Below, one piece after another: positions 26,873-34,734 of a DNA stretch of 35,179 bases; the stretch's first letter is position 1; every line of letters starts with the position of its first letter. The stretch is from Pseudomonadota bacterium. Its GTDB lineage: Bacteria; Myxococcota_A; UBA9042; GCA-2863065. The stretch lies in contig SXOX01000207.1 in the NCBI GenBank assembly GCA_005776585.1, forward strand, positions 1 to 35,179, read 5' to 3'. The notes under the pieces were generated by a model. That model saw only the letters and a list, made by a program, of their open reading frames with translations, was not told where the DNA came from and did not search any database. The translations under genes were made by a program, and so were the position numbers.

Positions 26873-29026
26873 ATGACCTCGAGCCAACCCGAGAATCTGA
26901 CGCTGCGGGGCGTCGAGCTGATCTTCCGGCTGGTCCCGATTCGCGCGCGGCGCCTCGCGGGCGAGGATCCCGACGGCGTGGCCCAGGCCCTCGTCGCGTG
27001 GCATTCGGACCGGTCGGCCTTCGGGTTGGCGTTGTCGGCGGCGGCGACCGTCGAGCCGCGTGTCCCGCTCGCAGAGGTCGCGACCGGATTTGGGCTAGCG
27101 CCCGCCGAAGTCGACATCCTCCTGACCGCGCTCGCGCCGCGGGTCGACGGCGAGTTCCTCGATCGGCTCACGACGAGCCCGCTCTCCGGCCGCGCGCTCG
27201 ACGTCGACACGGTCCTCAGCGTGCTGTTTGCGACCTCGGCCGAGCGCTTCGAGGCTCGGACGCTGCTCACGCACGGGTCACGGCTCGTGCGCCTCGGCCT
27301 GATCGAGCTCGCGGCCCTACCGGCGTCACTGTCGGCCCACGAGCTGGAGGTACGCGTTCCCGACGCGGTGGCGAACTATCTGCTCGGGAGACCGCTGCTC
27401 GCCGGGCCGCTGGCCCAGTACTGCGAGCTGGTGTCGCCGTCGCTGAGCTGGGATCGCGTCGTGGTCCCAGACGACCACAAGCGCCTCATCCGCAGGCTCG
27501 TCGTCGGTGAGCCCGGCCTCCAACAGAAGCTCGATGCGTGGGGATTTCGCAGCGTGTTCCCGCACGGGGGTGGGCTCGTCCTGCTGTTCGCTGGCCCGCC
27601 GGGGACGGGCAAGACCGCCTTTGCGCACGCCATCGCCGACGAGCTCGATCGGGAGCTGCTGGTCGTCAAGACGAGCCGCCTGCTCGCGACCGAGGAGCCG
27701 CTCGAGCCCATCCTGGCCGACGTGTTTCGGGTCGCGCGCCTGACGGGTAGCGTCGTGCTGCTCGACGACTGCGAGGGCCTCATCGCCGAGCGGGGCGCGC
27801 GCTTTCTGGCGGTGCTGGAGTCGCTCGACCAGAACGCGGGCCTGGTCATCATGACGACGAACCTCGCGCCGAAGATCGACTTCGCGATGGCTCGACGAAT
27901 CCAGTACCGGCTGGACTTCGAGCCCCCGACTGCAGTCATGCGCGAGCAGATCTGGGAGGTCCACCTGCCGCCGGATGCGCCGCTCGCCTCCGACATCCAC
28001 ATCCCCACGCTTGCGTCGACCTACGAATTCACCGGCGCCACGATTCGCAACACGGTGCTGCTGGCGCTCGCCAACCTGGCGTCTGAGCCGGGCGACCCCA
28101 CACTCGACATGCAGCGCCTCCGTGAAGCCGCCGAGATGCAGCTCAACGCGCGCTTCGACGACCTCGCGGTGCGGGGTGCGCACGCCGCGATTGGCCTCGA
28201 TCGCCTGGTCCTGCCCGAGCGCGAGATGAGCGAGCTTCGCGAGGTCCTGTCGGCCTGCCGACACCACGAGGCGGTGCTCAACCTTTGGGGCTTTGCGCGA
28301 CGGCTTCCGACGGGCCGCGGTATCTGTGCGATGTTCGATGGGCCGCCGGGAACCGGCAAGACGTTCACGGCCGAGATCCTCGCGAGCGAGCTGCGGCTGC
28401 CGCTCTATCGGGTGCACATCCCGCAGATCGTGAGCAAGTGGGTCGGCGAGACCGAGCGCAACATCGCCGAGATCTTCGTCCGCGCGCGCGCAGCCCGGGC
28501 GATGCTGCTCTTCGACGAGGCGGACTCGCTCTTCGGGCGCCGCACGCAGAACGCGCAGACCGCCAACGACCGCTACGCGAACATGGAGGTCAACCTCATC
28601 CTCCAGGAGATCGAGCGCTACGACGGCATCACCATCCTCACGACGAATCTGTTCGGCAACCTCGACGACGCGCTCCAGCGACGCATCCAGTTTCGTGTCA
28701 CGTTCCCGTTCCCCGAGGCCGCCGAGCGTGGCCGCATCTGGGAAGCGATGATGCCGCCCGAGGCGCCAGTCGACGCCAAGGTCGACTACGCGGCGCTAGG
28801 CCGGCGTCACGAGCTGGCCGGCGGCCACATCAAGAACGCGCTGTTGCGTGCCGCGTACCGCGCGCGTGAGGACGGCGGTGCGATCACCCAGGGGCACCTC
28901 GATCAAGCTGCGATGGCGGAGTGTCGCGCGCAGGGGAAGCTTGTCCGGGCGGCCGGCGTCCGCCCTCCGCCGCCAGCGGCAACGCCAGCCGAGCCCGTGG
29001 CGCCCAAGTCGGGCGCGGGCCGGTAG
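26873..29026 (+). CDS. Double AAA+ ATPase, eCIS (Afp15-like) type
   Basis: 717 residues with an N-terminal helical domain (~1-200) and two AAA+ modules. Module 1: Walker A GPPGTGKT at 241-248, Walker B VLLDDCEGL at ~295-303, MTTNL sensor-1. Module 2: Walker A GPPGTGKT at 490-497, Walker B LLFDEADSLFGRR at ~545-557, TTNL, and Arg-finger region LQRRIQFRVTFPFP. The catalytic Glu of module 1's Walker B is Asp, so that module may mainly bind ATP. A Pro/Ala-rich tail ends the protein. AAA+ ATPases of about this size accompany extracellular contractile injection systems, and Afp15 is needed for tail assembly. The gene starts 12 bases after the DUF4157 effector, so both are likely one unit, although no sheath, tube or baseplate gene is visible here. 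Confidence 0.85.
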   Translation: MTSSQPENLTLRGVELIFRLVPIRARRLAGEDPDGVAQALVAWHSDRSAFGLALSAAATVEPRVPLAEVATGFGLAPAEVDILLTALAPRVDGEFLDRLTTSPLSGRALDVDTVLSVLFATSAERFEARTLLTHGSRLVRLGLIELAALPASLSAHELEVRVPDAVANYLLGRPLLAGPLAQYCELVSPSLSWDRVVVPDDHKRLIRRLVVGEPGLQQKLDAWGFRSVFPHGGGLVLLFAGPPGTGKTAFAHAIADELDRELLVVKTSRLLATEEPLEPILADVFRVARLTGSVVLLDDCEGLIAERGARFLAVLESLDQNAGLVIMTTNLAPKIDFAMARRIQYRLDFEPPTAVMREQIWEVHLPPDAPLASDIHIPTLASTYEFTGATIRNTVLLALANLASEPGDPTLDMQRLREAAEMQLNARFDDLAVRGAHAAIGLDRLVLPEREMSELREVLSACRHHEAVLNLWGFARRLPTGRGICAMFDGPPGTGKTFTAEILASELRLPLYRVHIPQIVSKWVGETERNIAEIFVRARAARAMLLFDEADSLFGRRTQNAQTANDRYANMEVNLILQEIERYDGITILTTNLFGNLDDALQRRIQFRVTFPFPEAAERGRIWEAMMPPEAPVDAKVDYAALGRRHELAGGHIKNALLRAAYRAREDGGAITQGHLDQAAMAECRAQGKLVRAAGVRPPPPAATPAEPVAPKSGAGR

Positions 29027-29123
29027 GCGCTCTGGCGCGCCTTCACTCGTCTGCCGCACAATGCTCACGCGAATGTGCCGGTAACTCTCGTCGAGCACGC
29101 CGCCCTTTTCAGGGGCCCGGCGC

Positions 29124-30755
29124 CTACCCCACCCGCGGCCGCGACAACGACAGCGCATCCAGCCCGACGAGCTTGAGCCGCTTGTTCTCCGCGCGCGACT
29201 CATGCGCGTTGGTTACATAGACGGCGGGCTCGCTCACGGGGCACGCCCACTCGCACGAGCCGCAGCCGATGCACTGCTCGATGTCCACCCGCGGCTGCTG
29301 GAGCATGATCTCGACGCCGTGGCGGTCGAGCTTGATGACCTCCTTGGACCAGATCGCCTTGGGGGAGGTCGGGCAGAACTCCTCGCACTTGACGCACGGC
29401 GTGTCCATGCCCCACGGCAGGCAGCGGCCCTTGTCGTAGAACGCGGTGCCCATGCGCACGGGCTTGACGCCCTGGGTGAGGTCCCCGATGCGGTCCTGGA
29501 TGCTGATCTTGGCGATGGCGCCCGTGGGGCAGACGTCGCCGCAGAGGTTGCACCGCTGGAGGCAGTTGCCGAGCCGGTACTTGGCCACCGGGGTCCACAG
29601 GCCCTCGAGCCCGGCCTCGAAGCCGGCGGGCTGGAGCACGTTGGTCGGGCAGACCTTGATGCACTCGTCGCACTTGATGCACGCCGCGAGGAACTGGTCC
29701 TCGGGCAGGCTGCCGGGCGGGCGGATGAGCTTGGGGTCATACGCCTTGGGGAGCCCTGCCTCGCGCGTGTTGAGGTGGCTGGCCCGATTGAGCGGGAGCC
29801 AGGCTGCGCCCGCGACGGCGGAGGCGAACAGCTCGCGGCGGCCGAGGTCGAGCAGGTCCTCGCTGCCCTCCTTGGGCGGCATGAAGGCGTAGCTCAGCGC
29901 GTCGTGCGGGCAGTCGGCCACGCAGTTCATGCACATGAGGCACTCGGACTGCTTGGTCGTGGCCTGCGGCTCGGCGGCGCCGTCGCAGACCTCGACGCAC
30001 TTGTTGCAGTTGGTGCAGTTGTCGATGTTCCGGTGGATGCGGAAGAGGCTAAATCGCGAGAGCACCCCGAGCAGCGCACCGAGCGGGCAGAGCGCGCGGC
30101 ACCAGAAGCGCGGGATGAAGCGGTTGGCCACGAGCACCGCGATGAAGATGAAGCCGACGACCCAGCCCCACGAGAAGTTGACCTCGGAGTAGGCGCCCGA
30201 CCAGACCTCGTGCGCCGCCGGGAACAGGCTGACGGTGAACGAGCGCGTGATGAGGCAGATGGGGTCGAGCAGGCCGATCTGGAGGCTGCCGAACGCGGCC
30301 GACACGATGAAGAATGCGAGCAGGTAGTACTTGAGCGTGTAGAGCCTGCGCGGGCGGTTCTCGGCCATCTTGGCGGCGTCGGACTTGGCCTTTGGCAAGA
30401 TGGACGAAAACAAGGTGTTCATGATGCCGAGCGGGCAGATCCACGAGCAGAACACGCGGCCGAAGACGAGCGTGATGGCCACGATGACGCCGGCCCAGAG
30501 CAAGCCCAAGTACAGCGTGCCGGAGGAGAGCATGGTGCCGAGCGCGACGAGCGGGTCGGCCTCCAAGAAGATGCTGACTGGCGTGCGCCCGAGCAGCCGG
30601 GAGGTGGTCATGCCGAGCAGCACGAAGAACAAGGCCAGGAAGAAGACCTGGTAGACGAGGCGGAGCTTCTTGAGCGTGGTGTTGTCGGGGAGCCACCGCG
30701 CCTTGAGCCGGCGTTGCGTCCGTCCGACCCACGAACGGAGTCCTGCGCGGCTCAT
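29124..30755 (-). CDS. NapH/NapG-like fused membrane polyferredoxin
   Basis: 543 residues from ATG 30755 (MSRAGLRSWVGRTQRRLKAR). A longer frame to 31823 runs across the DUF362 gene and is a shadow. The N-terminal ~240 residues have several membrane helices and two cytoplasmic CxxxCP motifs (FCSWICPLG ~103-110, WCRALCPLG ~218-226), as in NapH, NosR and CcoG. Then come CTNCNKCVEVC and CLMCMNCVADCP (two 4Fe-4S clusters). At ~305-318 is GRRELFASAVAGAA, a twin-arginine-like stretch, and after it CIKCDECIKVCP, CNLCGDVCP, CVKCEEFCP and CIGCGSCEWACP, as in the Tat-exported NapG. So one chain joins a membrane quinol-side ferredoxin and an exported polyferredoxin. Electron transfer is firm; the partner enzyme is unknown. 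Overlaps the DUF362 gene by ATGA. Confidence 0.85.
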   Translation of the reverse strand: MSRAGLRSWVGRTQRRLKARWLPDNTTLKKLRLVYQVFFLALFFVLLGMTTSRLLGRTPVSIFLEADPLVALGTMLSSGTLYLGLLWAGVIVAITLVFGRVFCSWICPLGIMNTLFSSILPKAKSDAAKMAENRPRRLYTLKYYLLAFFIVSAAFGSLQIGLLDPICLITRSFTVSLFPAAHEVWSGAYSEVNFSWGWVVGFIFIAVLVANRFIPRFWCRALCPLGALLGVLSRFSLFRIHRNIDNCTNCNKCVEVCDGAAEPQATTKQSECLMCMNCVADCPHDALSYAFMPPKEGSEDLLDLGRRELFASAVAGAAWLPLNRASHLNTREAGLPKAYDPKLIRPPGSLPEDQFLAACIKCDECIKVCPTNVLQPAGFEAGLEGLWTPVAKYRLGNCLQRCNLCGDVCPTGAIAKISIQDRIGDLTQGVKPVRMGTAFYDKGRCLPWGMDTPCVKCEEFCPTSPKAIWSKEVIKLDRHGVEIMLQQPRVDIEQCIGCGSCEWACPVSEPAVYVTNAHESRAENKRLKLVGLDALSLSRPRVG

Positions 30756-31717
30756 CCGGCCGTGACCTCTTTGAGTCGCAGCGAGCGCCAGTCGGCGCGC
30801 CCGATGCCGCGCTCCTCGGCCTTGGCGATGAACCCGACGTTCTCGAGCTTCTGGCCGAGCTCGCCGACGGCCCACGCGTCGAGCGCGACGACGTCGACGC
30901 CGGCTGCGACCGCGCGGTTCTCTTTGACGTCGCCGAGGCTGCCACCGGTCGGGCCGTTGCGCATGAGCAGGCGCTGGGCGTCCAAGACCGTGAGCGTGGG
31001 GCGAATGGCGTACGCCAGGTCGACGATGGAGCCGTCCATGTCCTGGTGCAGCAGCCCGCGATCGCCGCCGAGGATGCCGTACCAGTTCTTCATGCCGGCG
31101 GTCGTGCGCGACTGGACGTGGTGCTTGACGATGGGCGCGTTGATGACCTTGTCGAAGTGCGGAAGCTCCTTCCACACGGCCCAATTCGTGATGAGCTTGC
31201 CGCCGAAGCCGACCTTCACGTAGTCCGACTTCTCGGGCCACACCACGCTCGCGCCGCGAATGCCGGCCACGGCGTCGGCGATGCCGCTCGACTTGAAGGT
31301 GGCGGGGCCGGGATCGCACGGGCTGTCGAAGACGACGACCTCGGAGGCGCCCGCGTCCAGGCACAGCCGGCACAGCTCGGCGACCAGCTCCGGGTTGGTC
31401 GTTGCGGCCTGCGACGGCACGCGCTTCCAGGCGACGTTGGGCTTGAGCATCACGCGATCGCCCTTGGAGACGAACGCGCCCATCCCTCCGAGGGCCTCCA
31501 ATGCGGCGCGCGTGTTCTGCACAGCGTCTCCGCCACGCGCGACGGCGAGCTCCGGGAGCGCGGCGGAGACCTCGACCTGAAACGACTTGAGCGTCTCGCT
31601 GGCCGAGCGACTGCGGCGAGCGCGATCCTTGAGTAGCAGGCCGGCGGTCCCGGCGGCGGCGGTCAGGGCGGCGGTACCACCGAGGCGTGTCAGCCATTCG
31701 CGGCGAGTGAGCGTCAC
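30752..31717 (-). CDS. Tat-exported DUF362 family protein
   Basis: 321 residues from a GTG at 31715-31717. The N-terminus LTRREWLTRLGG followed by TAALTAAAGTAGLLL is a twin-arginine (Tat) signal, so the protein folds with a cofactor or partner before export. Family marks: KGDRVMLKPNVAWKR, GASEVVVFDSPCDPGPATFK, VINAPIVKHHVQSRTTAGMK, KNWYGILGGDRGLLHQDMDG, and ALDAWAVGELG. DUF362 proteins often sit beside or are fused to 4Fe-4S ferredoxin domains. Here no cluster motif is present, and the electron-transfer protein is the next gene (4-base ATGA overlap). Function of the domain is not known. A leaderless-type promoter lies just upstream. Confidence 0.82.
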   Translation of the reverse strand: MTLTRREWLTRLGGTAALTAAAGTAGLLLKDRARRSRSASETLKSFQVEVSAALPELAVARGGDAVQNTRAALEALGGMGAFVSKGDRVMLKPNVAWKRVPSQAATTNPELVAELCRLCLDAGASEVVVFDSPCDPGPATFKSSGIADAVAGIRGASVVWPEKSDYVKVGFGGKLITNWAVWKELPHFDKVINAPIVKHHVQSRTTAGMKNWYGILGGDRGLLHQDMDGSIVDLAYAIRPTLTVLDAQRLLMRNGPTGGSLGDVKENRAVAAGVDVVALDAWAVGELGQKLENVGFIAKAEERGIGRADWRSLRLKEVTAG

Positions 31718-31723
31718 GCGCGC

Positions 31724-31752
31724 ACCATAGAGCGGGGTGTTTCGCCACGCAA
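31724..31752 (-). promoter_or_regulatory. Promoter of the DUF362-polyferredoxin operon, probably leaderless
   Basis: On the minus strand, TTGCGT (31752-31747), 17-base spacer, TATGGT (31729-31724), then 6 bases to the GTG at 31717, with no ribosome site. It is back-to-back with the sulfate-operon promoter 22 bases away. Confidence 0.5.
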
Positions 31753-31773
31753 GGAGAACGTGCCTGGACAGGC

Positions 31774-31802
31774 TTGACTCGCACGAACGGGCTCGCTACC
31801 GT
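31774..31802 (+). promoter_or_regulatory. Promoter of the cysteine leader and sulfate operon
   Basis: TTGACT (31774-31779), 17-base spacer, TACCGT (31797-31802), then 8 bases to the leader ATG at 31811. The expected transcription start is at or 1-2 bases before that ATG, so the leader peptide is probably translated leaderless. Confidence 0.6.
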
Positions 31803-31810
31803 CGCCGACC

Positions 31811-31882
31811 ATGCTTCCTGCACTCCGGACGCGCTGTTGTTGTTGTCGCTGTGTGACGGGCCCCGGCCCGACCCGGCGCTGA
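31811..31882 (+). CDS. Polycysteine leader peptide (23 aa), cysteine sensor
   Basis: ATG at 31811, stop TGA at 31880-31882. The peptide starts MLPALRTRCCCCRC and continues VTGPGPTRR: four consecutive Cys codons (TGT at 31835-31846), CGC, then a fifth Cys codon (31850-31852). A Cys-dense mini-ORF ahead of a sulfate-import operon fits a known idea: ribosomes stall at Cys codons when charged tRNA-Cys is short and so raise expression of sulfur-assimilation genes. Comparable polycysteine leaders are known from actinobacteria. It is too short for routine gene callers. Confidence 0.75.
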   Translation: MLPALRTRCCCCRCVTGPGPTRR

Positions 31883-31960
31883 CGCACGCGACGGTTCGGC
31901 ACCCGAGGCGCCGTCACTCCCGGTGACAGGCGCGGTGCCGCGGCGCGCACGTCACTTTCT
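31853..31960 (+). promoter_or_regulatory. Candidate cysteine-responsive transcription attenuator
   Basis: Mutually exclusive helices are readable by eye. (1:2) GUGACGG (31853-31859), right after the last Cys codon, pairs perfectly with CCGUCAC (31911-31917). (2:3) GUCAC (31913-31917) pairs with GUGAC (31923-31927) around UCCCG. (3:4) GUGAC (31923-31927) pairs with GUCAC (31951-31955), enclosing GCGC/GCGC, followed by UUUCU, a terminator-like shape. A ribosome stalled on the Cys codons would cover segment 1, favouring 2:3 and read-through; with Cys plentiful, 1:2 forms and 3:4 can terminate. A further hairpin (31890-31894 with 31911-31915) competes with 1:2. The U-run is short and interrupted. 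Confidence 0.55.
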
Positions 31961-31994
31961 CGAACTTCGCGGCAGAACGGCGTAAGAGACCCGC

Positions 31995-33038
31995 ATGAGC
32001 GCGCTTGAGAGAGCCCAGTCCGTCGGCCGCCTGCTGCTCGCCCTGTTGGGGCTGGCCGGCGTGGGCTGGTACGTGGCGGGCCCGGGCACGGGCGGCCTCG
32101 ACGGTGCGCTCGAGCTCGTGAACGTGTCCTACGACCCCACGCGCGAGCTGTACGAGGACATCAACGCCGCGTTCGCGCGCACCTACCCGGTGCCGGTGCA
32201 GGTCACCACCACCCATGGTGGCTCGAGCAAGCAGGCGCGCGCGGTCATCGACGGCCTAGAGGCCGACGTCGTGACCCTCGCGCTGGCCTACGACCTCGAC
32301 GCGATCGCGTCGCAGGCGCAGAAGCTCCCTGCCGACTGGCAGTCGCGCAAGCCGCATCGGAGCGCGCCGTTCACCTCGACCATCGTCTTCGTCGTGCGGC
32401 GCGGGAACCCGAAAGACATCACCGGCTGGCCGGATCTCACGCGGAAGGGCGTCGCCGTCGTCGTGCCCAACCCCAAGACGAGCGGCGGCGCGCGGTGGGC
32501 CTACCTCGCGGCCTATGGTGCCGCGTTGCGACTGCCGAATGGGAGCCCGGACACCGCACAGGACTTCGTGACGGCGCTCTTGCGCAACGTCCCGGTGCTC
32601 GACTCCGGCGCGCGCGGCGCGACCACCACGTTCTCCGAGAACCAGATCGGGGACGTGCTCATCACGTGGGAGAACGAAGCGCACCTCGTGGTCAAGGAGC
32701 GCTCGGGAGATGGGCTCGAGGTCGTGGTGCCGCCCGTGAGCATTCTGGCGGAGCCGCCCGTCGCGGTCGTCGATCGGGTCGTCAAGAAGCGTGGTACCCG
32801 CGAGGTGGCCAACGCCTATCTCGACTTCCTGTACACCGAGGAGGCGCAGCGGCTCGGGGTCAAGCATCGCTATCGACCCACGCAGCCGAGCGTCATCGCG
32901 GAGGCGCGCGGCGCGTTTCCGGACGTTACGCTGTTCAGCATCGAGGACGTCTTCGGCGGCTGGGCGCAGGCCCACGCCGACCACTTCGCCGATGGTGGCT
33001 CCTTCGACCGCGCGCTCGCGGCAGCCAAGGGTCGCTAG
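31995..33038 (+). CDS. sbp: Sulfate (thiosulfate) ABC transporter, periplasmic binding protein
   Basis: 347 residues. The N-terminus has a hydrophobic signal or anchor ([18 protein letters not shown]). Family marks: [96 protein letters not shown], and [10 protein letters not shown]; these carry the sulfate-cradling residues typical of Sbp/CysP. It binds sulfate or thiosulfate in the periplasm and passes it to CysT/CysW. First gene after the leader peptide and attenuator, and separated from it by ~110 bases. cysT follows within 2 bases. Confidence 0.92.
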   Translation: MSALERAQSVGRLLLALLGLAGVGWYVAGPGTGGLDGALELVNVSYDPTRELYEDINAAFARTYPVPVQVTTTHGGSSKQARAVIDGLEADVVTLALAYDLDAIASQAQKLPADWQSRKPHRSAPFTSTIVFVVRRGNPKDITGWPDLTRKGVAVVVPNPKTSGGARWAYLAAYGAALRLPNGSPDTAQDFVTALLRNVPVLDSGARGATTTFSENQIGDVLITWENEAHLVVKERSGDGLEVVVPPVSILAEPPVAVVDRVVKKRGTREVANAYLDFLYTEEAQRLGVKHRYRPTQPSVIAEARGAFPDVTLFSIEDVFGGWAQAHADHFADGGSFDRALAAAKGR

Positions 33039-33040
33039 GC

Positions 33041-33883
33041 ATGTCACGTTCCGTCGACGTGCGACCGCTGCGCCTGCCGGGCTTTGGCCTGTCGCTGGGC
33101 ATCGCGCTCACGACGCTCGGCGTGGTCGTGCTTCTCCCCGTCGCCGCGCTCGTCCTGCGGGCCTCGGAGCTGTCGCTCGGCGGCTTCGTCGACCTCTTGC
33201 TCGAACCACGCTGCCTCGCAGCGCTCCGCCTGAGCGTCGGCACATCGTTTGCCGCCGCGCTCATCAACACCGGCCTCGGCCTGCTCGTCGCCTGGGTGCT
33301 CGTCCGCTATCCGTTTCCGGGGCGGCGCCTCGTGGATGCGCTCGTCGACCTGCCGTTCGCGCTCCCCACGTCGGTCGCGGGCATCACGCTCACGATGCTC
33401 TGGGTCGAGCACGGCGCGCTTGGCAGCGTCGCGGCCCGCCTTGGCCTCCCCGTGGCCTTCACGCCGCTCGGCGTGGTCCTGGCGCTCGTCTTCGTCGGTT
33501 TTCCGTTCACCGTTCGCACGGTGCAGCCCGTCATCGCCGCGCTCGACACCGAGCCCGAGGAGGCCGCGCGCTCGCTCGGCGCCACGCGGTCGCAGACGTT
33601 CGTCAAGGTCGTGCTGCCGCTCCTTTGGCCGGCCATCATCACCGGCTTCACGCTCGCCTTCGCCCGCGGCCTTGGCGAGTACGGCTCGGTCGTCTTCATC
33701 GCGGGCAACCTGCCGGGCCAGACCGAGATCGCGCCGCTTCTGGTCGTCGCGCGGCTCGAACAGTACGACTACCTGGGTGCCGCTGCGTTGGGCCTCAGCC
33801 TCGTGCTCATGTCGCTCGCGCTCCTCGTCCTCGCGAGCCTCGTCGAGCGCCGCGCCCGTCGCCTCGCCGGAGGGGCGCCGTGA
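33041..33883 (+). CDS. cysT: Sulfate ABC transporter permease CysT (CysU)
   Basis: 280 residues, ATG at 33041, two bases after the sbp stop. Six membrane helices can be read, with the first at LGIALTTLGVVVLLPVAALV. The permease signature EAARSLGATRSQTFVKVVLP (the EAA loop that contacts the ATPase) is present, as are LPFALPTSVAGITLTML and FARGLGEYGSVVFIAGN, typical of CysT. It forms the membrane channel with CysW. Overlaps cysW by GTGA. Confidence 0.92.
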   Translation: MSRSVDVRPLRLPGFGLSLGIALTTLGVVVLLPVAALVLRASELSLGGFVDLLLEPRCLAALRLSVGTSFAAALINTGLGLLVAWVLVRYPFPGRRLVDALVDLPFALPTSVAGITLTMLWVEHGALGSVAARLGLPVAFTPLGVVLALVFVGFPFTVRTVQPVIAALDTEPEEAARSLGATRSQTFVKVVLPLLWPAIITGFTLAFARGLGEYGSVVFIAGNLPGQTEIAPLLVVARLEQYDYLGAAALGLSLVLMSLALLVLASLVERRARRLAGGAP

Positions 33884-34710
33884 ACCCGCAGCACCAGACG
33901 CCAGTGTGGCTCCGCCGCACGCTCATCGGCGCCGCGCTGCTGATTGTGGCCTTCGTCATCGTCGTCCCGCTCGTGACTGTCTTTGCCCAGGCGCTCGGCA
34001 AGGGTCTGGGTGCCTACCGCGACGCGCTGATGCGCCCCGACACCCGGGCCGCGGTGCGCCTCACCCTGTTCGTTGTCTTATGTACCGTCCCGCTCCATGT
34101 CCTCGGTGGCCTCGCCGCGGCGTGGGCGGTCACGCGCTTCACGTTTCGCGGCCGGGCGCTACTGGTGGCCATGATCGACCTCCCGCTCACGGTCTCGCCG
34201 GTCGTCGCGGGCCTCTGCCTCGTGCTGCTCTACGGCGCACGAGGCGTGATGGGCCCCTGGCTCGAGGAGCACGACGTCCGCATCATCTATGCGGTCCCCG
34301 GCCTCGTGCTGGCGACCGCGTTCGTGACGTTTCCGTTCGTGGCCCGCGCGCTCATCCCCCTCATGGCGAGCCAGGGCAAAGACGAAGAGGAGGCCGCGCT
34401 CACGCTCGGGGCGAGCGGCTGGCAGATCTTCTTTCGCGTCACGCTGCCGAGCATCAAGACCGGCTTGTTGTACGGCGTCGTGCTGTGTACTGCGCGTGCG
34501 CTGGGCGAGTTTGGCGCCGTCTCGATCGTCTCGGGCCACTTGCGTGGCAAGACCGTCACGCTCCCGCTACACGTCGAGGTGCTCCACGACCAGTACGAGG
34601 CGGTCGGCGCGTTCGCCGCGGCGTCGCTGCTCACGCTCGTCGCCGTCGGGACGCTGTTTGCCAAGACTCGGCTCGAACGTCGTGGTGCCCGGCCGAGTGG
34701 CCATCGGTGA
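33880..34710 (+). CDS. cysW: Sulfate ABC transporter permease CysW
   Basis: 276 residues, GTG start at 33880 within the GTGA overlap with cysT. Marks: LLIVAFVIVVPLVTVFAQAL (first helix), IDLPLTVSPVVAGLCLVLLY, the EAA loop EEEAALTLGASGWQIFFRVT, and ARALGEFGAVSIVSGHLRGK, characteristic of CysW. Partner of CysT in the sulfate channel. cysA begins 24 bases downstream. Confidence 0.92.
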   Translation: MNPQHQTPVWLRRTLIGAALLIVAFVIVVPLVTVFAQALGKGLGAYRDALMRPDTRAAVRLTLFVVLCTVPLHVLGGLAAAWAVTRFTFRGRALLVAMIDLPLTVSPVVAGLCLVLLYGARGVMGPWLEEHDVRIIYAVPGLVLATAFVTFPFVARALIPLMASQGKDEEEAALTLGASGWQIFFRVTLPSIKTGLLYGVVLCTARALGEFGAVSIVSGHLRGKTVTLPLHVEVLHDQYEAVGAFAAASLLTLVAVGTLFAKTRLERRGARPSGHR

Positions 34711-34734
34711 TTGGCGTCAAACGGAAAGGAACGC

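Noticed and set aside
29027-29123. Terminator between the convergent ATPase and polyferredoxin genes
   Set aside because: A GCCC...GGGC hairpin exists on the minus strand, but no U-run follows. Too weak to call.
31718-31823. Extension of the polyferredoxin gene upstream to 31823 (899-codon frame)
   Set aside because: It runs in the wrong frame across the whole DUF362 gene, which has a Tat signal and family motifs. The ATG at 30755 with an ATGA overlap is the proper start.
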